Assembly: GCA_031390425.1 (NCBI GenBank)
Contig: JANMTL010000111.1
Location: forward strand, 1-9,190
From: PBB1 sp031390425
GTDB taxonomy: Bacteria > Pseudomonadota > Gammaproteobacteria > Burkholderiales > Burkholderiaceae_C
Direction: 5' to 3'
Length of the DNA stretch: 9,190 bases
The notes below the pieces were generated by a model. It worked only from the letters and a program-made list of their open reading frames with translations, had not been told where the DNA came from and did no database searches. The position numbers and the translations under genes are program-made. Positions 4,342 through 9,190 of this stretch are shown piece by piece. Each line of letters starts with the position of its first letter. Position 1 is the first letter of the stretch.

Positions 4342-7315
4342 GCGAGCCTCCGGCCGCGGCGGCGTCCGTCAACGCAGCGACCACGCGCTCCATCTTCATG
4401 AAGCGCGAGCCCTTGACCAGCACCGAGGCGGCTGCGGGGCCTTCGGCCAGCGCTTCGAGCAGCGCTTCGACCGCATCGAAATGACGCGCCGCACCGTACG
4501 CCGCCGCCGCATGCGCGCACAGCGGCCCGGCCGTCCACAGCGCATCGATACCGGCATGGCGCGCATACGCGCCGACCTCGCGGTGGAACGCTGCTCCCCG
4601 GTCGCCGACCTCGCCCATGTCGCCCAGCACCAGCCAGCGCGGTGCGGGCAGCGCGGCCAGCACCTCGATCGCAGCGCGCACCGAGTCGGGGTTGGCGTTG
4701 TAGCTGTCGTCGATCAGCGTGACACGTCGACCGTCGCGCACGAAGCTGCTGGCCTGCGAGCGGCCTTTGACCGCGGTGAACGCTTCGAGCCCGCGCACCA
4801 CGGGATCGAGGGGACAACCGGCGGCGAGTGCGCAGGCGGTGGCGGCGAGCGCGTTCTTGACGTTGTGCAGACCGGCGACGTGCAATGTCAGCGTGGCGCT
4901 GCCGGCCGGTGTGCGCAGCGCGACGGCCCAGTGGTCGCCGCTCGATGCGTCCGCGCGCCAGACCGCCGCGGCGCTGACATCGGCAGCCCCTTCGGCGCCC
5001 AACGCAAACGTCAACGTGCGCCGGGCACCCGACAACTCTCGCCACAGCGGCGTGTGCGCCTCATCGGCCGGGAACACCGCAACGCCGTCGGCGCCGAGGG
5101 AGCCGATCACGCTGCCGTTCTCGCGCGCCACCGCCTCGACGCTGGCCATGAACTCCTGGTGCTCGCGCTGTGCGTTGTTGACCAGCGCGACGGTGGGCGC
5201 GGCCAGCGCCGCGAGCTGCGCGATTTCGCCCGGGTGGTTCATGCCGAGTTCGACGACGCCGGCGCGATGAAACGCGGTGTCGTCCTGCCGCAGCCGCAGC
5301 AACGTCAGCGGCACGCCGATGTCGTTGTTGAAATTGCCTTCGGTCGAGAAGGCGCCGTCGCCGTGCCAAGCGCGCAGGATCGAAGCGATCATCTGCGTCA
5401 CCGTGGTCTTGCCGTTGCTGCCGGTGACCGCGATCAGCGGCAGCTCGAAGCGGCGCCGCCAGCCGGCCGCGAGCGCGCCCAGCGCAGCACGGCTGTCGTC
5501 GACCTGCAGGCCCGGCAGACCGGCTTCGGCCAGGCCGCGTTCGGCCAGCGCGGCGATCGCACCGGCCGCTCGCGCCTGCGCCAGGAAGTCGTGCGCGTCG
5601 AAACGCTCGCCGCGCAGCGCGACGAACAGGTCGCCCGCGCGCAGGGTTCGGGTGTCGCTGTGGATGCGGAGGATGGGCGTGGCGGGGTTGCCGATGAGCG
5701 TGGCAGACGGCAGCAAGGCGTGAATCTCGCCGAGCGTTGCCGCCTCACTCCCACTCCCTCTGGGCGAGGGAGTCAGCAACGCCAGCGCCGTGCGAGCCTC
5801 AATGACGTCATCGAACGGATGCCTGACCCCAGCCACCTGTTGGTGCGCCTCATGCCCCTTTCCCGCGATCAGGATGACGTCGTTCGGCCCGGCATGGCTC
5901 ACTGCATGAGCGATTGCTGCGCGCCGGTCTTCGATGACGTGCGCTGCGGGCTCCAGGGCCATGCCTTCGACGATTGCCGCGACGATCGCGCCCGGCGCTT
6001 CGTGCCGCGGGTTGTCGCTGGTGACCACCACCCGCTGCGCCAGCCGCTGCGCGATCGCGCCCATCAGCGGCCGCTTGCCCGCGTCGCGGTCGCCGCCGCA
6101 GCCGAACACGCACCACAGCGCACCAACGCGCGCTGTGGCCAGCGGTTGCAGCGCGCGCAGGGCCTTGTCGAGCGCGTCGGGTGTGTGGGCGTAATCGACC
6201 AGCACCTCGGGCAGCCGCGCTGCGTCGGGCGATGTCGCCAACGCGACGCGTTGCATGCGGCCGGGCACCGACGTCAGCGCGGCGCAGGCTTGCGCCGCAT
6301 CGGCAAGCGGGTAGCCCAGTGCGCGCAGACCCGCCACCACCGCCAGCAGATTCGACACGTTGTAGTCACCGATCAAGCTGGTGCGCAACGGCACCGGCGG
6401 CTCGCCCGACTCAACCAGATCGAAGGCCAGGCCAGCGTCGACGTAACGCACGGACCGGGCCGTCAGGCGGGCCGCGCAGGTTGTCGCTGCGGCGCCGGTG
6501 ACGGCGTACGTCCACACATCGAGCGCGTTGCCGACGAGCGCGCGCTGCAGCGCCGCGCCCTGTGGATCGTCGAGGTTCAGCACCGCCGCGCGCAGCCCGG
6601 GCCAACCGAACAGGCGGGCCTTGGCCTGCCAGTAGGCGTCCATCGAGCCGTGGTAATCGAGGTGGTCCTGCGTGAAGTTGGTGAGCACGGCGACATCGAT
6701 GTGCGTGCCGGACAAGCGCTGCTCGGCGAGGCCGATCGACGAGGCCTCGATCGCACAGGCCGCGTAGCCCTCGTCGGCGAAGCGCTTGAACGCACGCTGC
6801 AAGGTCACCGGGTCGGGTGTCGTCAGGCCGGTCGATTGCAAGGCCGACGCTGCGGCAGGGTCGTTCGCACCCCCTGCCGCAGGCACCGCGCCGACCCCCA
6901 GCGTGCCGATCACGCCGCAGCGCCGACCCAGCGCCGACAGCGCCTGCGCGGTCCACCACGCGGTCGACGTCTTGCCGTTGGTTCCGGTGACCGCGATCAC
7001 CGACAGCCGGTCGCTGGGGGCCCCGAAGAAGGCGCTCGCCAGCGGGCCGGTGGCCGCTTTCAGGTTGTCCATCGCGGCGATGCGCGGGTCGTCGAGGCCG
7101 AAGGCCTCGGCGCCGTCGGCCTCGACCACGCAGGCCGGCGCACCCGCCGCCAGCGACGGACAGACGTGGCGTCGCCCATCCTGCGCGTGGCCGGGCCAGG
7201 CGATGAAGGCGTCACCCGCTTCGAGCCGCCGGCTGTCGGTCGCGAGACCGCGCACACCGCGCTGCGCCAGCCATGACAGCGCCGCCGGGATCGAGCCGAG
7301 CCGCTGCAGCGCCAT
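4331..7315 (-). CDS. murE-murF: Fused MurE-MurF: UDP-MurNAc-tripeptide synthetase / UDP-MurNAc-pentapeptide synthetase
   Basis: One uninterrupted 994-residue frame carries two complete Mur ligases, each usually about 450-500 residues. Residues 1 to about 513 are MurE, which adds meso-DAP to UDP-MurNAc-L-Ala-D-Glu: P-loop VTGTNGKTST (109-118), TNFTQDHLDYHG (212-223), Lys232 at the carbamylated-lysine position, VDYAHTPDAL (373-382), CVFGCGGDRD (402-411), the meso-DAP motif DNPR (434-437) and GKGHE (485-489). About residues 527-994 are MurF, which adds D-Ala-D-Ala: P-loop VTGSNGKTTV (630-639), NFNNDIGVPLTLLRL (661-675), ELGMNHPGEI (689-698), GLHNVKNALAA (815-825), DDSYNANPDS (869-878), LGDMGEVG (897-904) and LVKGSR (966-971). 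The linker at about 514-526 comes from a palindrome. Such fusions are known in betaproteobacteria such as Bordetella. The start shares a base with the ftsI stop; the end overlaps mraY by 11 nt. Confidence 0.96.
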   Translation of the reverse strand: MALQRLGSIPAALSWLAQRGVRGLATDSRRLEAGDAFIAWPGHAQDGRRHVCPSLAAGAPACVVEADGAEAFGLDDPRIAAMDNLKAATGPLASAFFGAPSDRLSVIAVTGTNGKTSTAWWTAQALSALGRRCGVIGTLGVGAVPAAGGANDPAAASALQSTGLTTPDPVTLQRAFKRFADEGYAACAIEASSIGLAEQRLSGTHIDVAVLTNFTQDHLDYHGSMDAYWQAKARLFGWPGLRAAVLNLDDPQGAALQRALVGNALDVWTYAVTGAAATTCAARLTARSVRYVDAGLAFDLVESGEPPVPLRTSLIGDYNVSNLLAVVAGLRALGYPLADAAQACAALTSVPGRMQRVALATSPDAARLPEVLVDYAHTPDALDKALRALQPLATARVGALWCVFGCGGDRDAGKRPLMGAIAQRLAQRVVVTSDNPRHEAPGAIVAAIVEGMALEPAAHVIEDRRAAIAHAVSHAGPNDVILIAGKGHEAHQQVAGVRHPFDDVIEARTALALLTPSPRGSGSEAATLGEIHALLPSATLIGNPATPILRIHSDTRTLRAGDLFVALRGERFDAHDFLAQARAAGAIAALAERGLAEAGLPGLQVDDSRAALGALAAGWRRRFELPLIAVTGSNGKTTVTQMIASILRAWHGDGAFSTEGNFNNDIGVPLTLLRLRQDDTAFHRAGVVELGMNHPGEIAQLAALAAPTVALVNNAQREHQEFMASVEAVARENGSVIGSLGADGVAVFPADEAHTPLWRELSGARRTLTFALGAEGAADVSAAAVWRADASSGDHWAVALRTPAGSATLTLHVAGLHNVKNALAATACALAAGCPLDPVVRGLEAFTAVKGRSQASSFVRDGRRVTLIDDSYNANPDSVRAAIEVLAALPAPRWLVLGDMGEVGDRGAAFHREVGAYARHAGIDALWTAGPLCAHAAAAYGAARHFDAVEALLEALAEGPAAASVLVKGSRFMKMERVVAALTDAAAAGGSHAA
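4347..4351 (-). promoter_or_regulatory. Ribosome binding site of mraY
   Basis: GGAGG on the minus strand lies five bases before the ATG at 4341, inside the last codons of murE-murF. It is the strongest Shine-Dalgarno match at any junction in the window and settles the mraY start, which overlaps the upstream gene by 11 nt. Confidence 0.75.
5753..5773. repeat. REP-like palindrome inside the MurE-MurF linker
   Basis: ACTCCCTC (5753-5760) and GAGGGAGT (5766-5773) form a perfect 8-bp inverted repeat around TGGGC. On the coding strand it is translated as TPSPRGS, residues 515-521, exactly between the end of the MurE fold and the start of the MurF fold. Its sequence resembles the CTCCCTC/GAGGGAG palindromes dispersed between genes in many GC-rich proteobacteria; this is recalled, not searched. 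Confidence 0.6.
6850..6882. repeat. 11-bp inverted repeat inside the murE part
   Basis: CTGCGGCAGGG (6850-6860) and CCCTGCCGCAG (6872-6882) are perfect reverse complements separated by 11 bases. The unit is translated as an Ala/Gly/Pro-rich stretch (about residues 145-156) between the MurE P-loop and the STGLTTPDP segment, likely a surface loop. It may be a decayed palindromic insertion or simple codon bias in an alanine-rich loop. Confidence 0.5.
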
Positions 7316-9132
7316 CAGAAGCTCTCGTCCTCGGCCGGCACGTTGCGCGCGATGATCTGCGTCTTCACGTCGAGGTCGGGCGCCACGCCCAGCGTGCGCA
7401 GCGTGTTCTGCACCAGGTCGCTGAACACCGGCGCGGCCACATCACCGCCGTACCACTTGCCCGCCGTGGGCTGATCGACCATCACCGCAACGATGATGCG
7501 CGGGTTGTTGATCGGCGCAAGGCCGACGAACCACGAGCGGTACTTCTTGTTGTCGTAGCCCTTGCCTTCGTGGCTGTAGGCGGTGCCCGACTTGCCACCG
7601 ACCGAGTAGCCCATCGTCTGCGCCTTCGGTGCGGTGCCACCGGGTCCGGCCACCAGCGCCAGCATCTGGCGCACGGTCTGCGCCGTCTGCGGCGAGATCA
7701 CCCGCAGGCCGCGTACCTTGGCGTCGACGCCCTGCGCTTCGCTTTTCAGCAGCGTGACCGGGATCAGTTCACCGTCGTGCGCGAACACGGTGTACGCATG
7801 CGCGATCTGGAACAGCGACGCAGACAGGCCGTAGCCGTAGCACATGGTCGCGTGCATGGTCTCGTCCTTGGCGATGGCCTTGGCCGACGGCAACCGCCCG
7901 CGCACCGACCCGGGGAAGCCGATCTGCGGCTTCTGCCCGAAGCCCACGGCGGTGTACAGGTCCCACATCTCGCGCGGCGGGAACATCAGCCCCATGCGCA
8001 TCGAGCCGATGTTGCTGGACTTCTGGATCACTTCGGCCACCGTCAGGTCGCCGTGCGGGTGGGCATCGCTGATGACGAAGCCGCCCATCGCGATACGGCC
8101 CGGCGCGGTGTGGATGATGGTGTCGGCCTTGACGCGACCGGTCTCGATCGCCCACGCGGCGATCAGCGGCTTGACCGTCGAGCCGGGCTCGAAGGTGTCG
8201 GTCATCGCGCGGTTGCGCAACTGCTCGCCGGTCAGGTTGCGGCGGTCCGACGGCGCGTAGCTCGGGTAGTTGGCGAGTGCCAGCACCTCGCCCGACTGCG
8301 CGTCGAGCACCACCACGCTGCCGGCCTTGGCCTTGTGCTCGGCGACCGCTTCGCGCACCCGGCGGTAGGCGAAGTACTGGATCTTCGAGTCGATCGACAA
8401 CTGGATGTCGCGGCCGTCGACCGGCGCGACCCGGTCGCCGATGTCTTCGACGACCTTGCCGAGGCGGTCCTTGATGACGCGCCGGGTGCCATTGCGGCCG
8501 GTCAGCTCTTTCTGGAAGGCGAGCTCCATGCCCTCCTGGCCGCGGTCTTCGACGTTGGTGAAGCCGATCACATGCGCGGCGGCCTCGCCCTCGGGGTACT
8601 TGCGCTTGACCTCGCGCACCTGGTGCACCCCGGGCAAACCGAGCGCCAGCGCGTCCTTGGCCAGCGTGTCGTCGACCTGCCGCTTCAGCCAGACGAAGTT
8701 GGGGTTGTCGTCGAGGCGTGCGTTCAGCGCCTTCGGCGACATGCCCAGCAGACCCGCCAGCCGACGGCGTTCCTGGGTGTCGGCGGTGAAGTCTTTCGGG
8801 ATCGCCCACAGCGATGGCGCGGGTACGCTGGCCGCCATCAACTCGCCGTTGCGGTCGAGGATGCGGCCGCGGCTCGCTGACAGGTCGAGCGTGCGCGCGT
8901 AACGGGCCTCGCCCTGTTTCAGGTAGAACGACGCGCCGATCACCTGCACGTACAGCGCGCGGCCCAGCAGCACGACAAAGCCGAGGCCGACCAGCGCCAC
9001 CAGCAGCTTCGAGCGCGACGCGGGGGTGCGCGACGCCAGCAGCGGGCTGCTCGCGTAATTGATGCTGCGCGCGTGGCCGACCGCCGATTTCGCGCCGACC
9101 GGTGTGCGGTCGCCCCAGCCGCCTTGCTTCAT
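7315..9132 (-). CDS. ftsI: Peptidoglycan D,D-transpeptidase FtsI (PBP3)
   Basis: This 605-residue class B penicillin-binding protein cross-links septal peptidoglycan in the periplasm, working with the polymerase FtsW. It has a short cytoplasmic N-terminus, one membrane anchor at about residues 42-63, and then the pedestal-domain signature RGRILDRNGELMA (88-100). The transpeptidase domain shows all three active-site motifs: SxxK as EPGSTVKP with catalytic Ser318 and Lys321, SxN as SSN (372-374), and KSGT at 514-517 in place of the commoner KTGT, a change allowed in the family. The C-terminal YGGDVAAPVF (561-570) is also typical. The length is close to E. coli FtsI (588). The ATG overlaps the putative ftsL stop (ATGA), with AGGGG five bases upstream. 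Its TGA shares one base with the murE-murF ATG (TGATG). Assignment is firm. Confidence 0.97.
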   Translation of the reverse strand: MKQGGWGDRTPVGAKSAVGHARSINYASSPLLASRTPASRSKLLVALVGLGFVVLLGRALYVQVIGASFYLKQGEARYARTLDLSASRGRILDRNGELMAASVPAPSLWAIPKDFTADTQERRRLAGLLGMSPKALNARLDDNPNFVWLKRQVDDTLAKDALALGLPGVHQVREVKRKYPEGEAAAHVIGFTNVEDRGQEGMELAFQKELTGRNGTRRVIKDRLGKVVEDIGDRVAPVDGRDIQLSIDSKIQYFAYRRVREAVAEHKAKAGSVVVLDAQSGEVLALANYPSYAPSDRRNLTGEQLRNRAMTDTFEPGSTVKPLIAAWAIETGRVKADTIIHTAPGRIAMGGFVISDAHPHGDLTVAEVIQKSSNIGSMRMGLMFPPREMWDLYTAVGFGQKPQIGFPGSVRGRLPSAKAIAKDETMHATMCYGYGLSASLFQIAHAYTVFAHDGELIPVTLLKSEAQGVDAKVRGLRVISPQTAQTVRQMLALVAGPGGTAPKAQTMGYSVGGKSGTAYSHEGKGYDNKKYRSWFVGLAPINNPRIIVAVMVDQPTAGKWYGGDVAAPVFSDLVQNTLRTLGVAPDLDVKTQIIARNVPAEDESF

Positions 9133-9190
9133 CGCGGCCCCTGCGACGCGGCAGCCCGTGGATCGACGGTGGACGTCGCGCGGCCCGCAT
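9129..9190 (-). CDS. ftsL: Probable C-terminal end of cell division protein FtsL (partial)
   Basis: Only the last 19 codons and a TGA are inside the window; the gene enters from the right edge. The visible tail ends in DPRAAASQGPR and has no diagnostic motif. The assignment rests on position: ftsL directly precedes ftsI in dcw clusters, and this frame stops with the TGA of an ATGA overlap with the ftsI start, the same 4-nt coupling seen at murD/ftsW. FtsL is a small bitopic membrane protein that joins FtsQ and FtsB at the septum and helps activate FtsW-FtsI. A different frame is also open to the window edge, so the choice of frame is inference. The transmembrane and coiled-coil parts that would prove it lie outside. 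Confidence 0.5.
   Translation of the reverse strand, partial: AGRATSTVDPRAAASQGPR

Noticed and set aside
4325..7276. A 983-codon plus-strand open frame opposite murE-murF, and similar long frames at 306-1670, 1583-3571, 3265-4401 and 7273-8880
   Set aside because: They are antisense to confidently identified genes and their translations are Arg/His/Gln/Ala-rich without domains. This is the usual shadow of GC-biased third codon positions.
7769..9190. A 473-codon minus-strand frame opening at the right edge
   Set aside because: It overlaps ftsI in another frame and its translation is low-complexity Arg/Gly/Ala without any recognisable motif.
1..9190. CRISPR array, tRNA, rRNA, insertion sequence or phage genes
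   Set aside because: No regularly spaced direct repeats, no tRNA- or rRNA-like sequence and no transposase or integrase motif was seen.

Overview
The window is a compact piece of the dcw (division and cell wall) gene cluster, read entirely from the minus strand. In transcription order (right to left) it holds the last codons of a probable ftsL, ftsI (PBP3), a fused murE-murF gene, mraY, murD and ftsW. From about 9190 down to 330 there is no non-coding base: every junction is a stop/start overlap (ATGA, TGATG or 11 nt), so the genes look like one translationally coupled operon. No internal promoter or terminator is evident.

The very high GC content, the gene order, the single-chain MurE-MurF protein and the long MurD and MraY variants point to a betaproteobacterium, most likely of the order Burkholderiales. 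This is inferred from gene content; no species can be named. The MurE half carries the DNPR motif of meso-diaminopimelate-adding enzymes, so the peptidoglycan should be of the Gram-negative DAP type.

The genes form one pathway. MurD, MurE and MurF add D-Glu, meso-DAP and D-Ala-D-Ala to UDP-MurNAc-L-Ala in the cytoplasm. MraY transfers the finished UDP-MurNAc-pentapeptide to undecaprenyl phosphate to give lipid I. After MurG (not seen) makes lipid II, FtsW polymerises it and FtsI cross-links it at the division septum, with FtsL as part of the complex that activates them.

The left 329 bases are different. Canonically murG starts at the end of ftsW, but here the ftsW stop is followed by palindrome-rich DNA: a 15-bp stem-loop at 244-279 and several GACCC/GGGTC palindromes at 55-122. 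An open frame overlaps the ftsW stop by ATGA and runs off the left edge, but it does not read as MurG and looks repeat-derived.

The points most worth a second look are the break of the cluster exactly at the ftsW/murG junction, a REP-like palindrome translated as the linker between the MurE and MurF domains, and the apparent absence, in the MurF half, of the lysine that is carbamylated in Mur ligases. No wholly new system is evident; most of the window is core cell-wall machinery.
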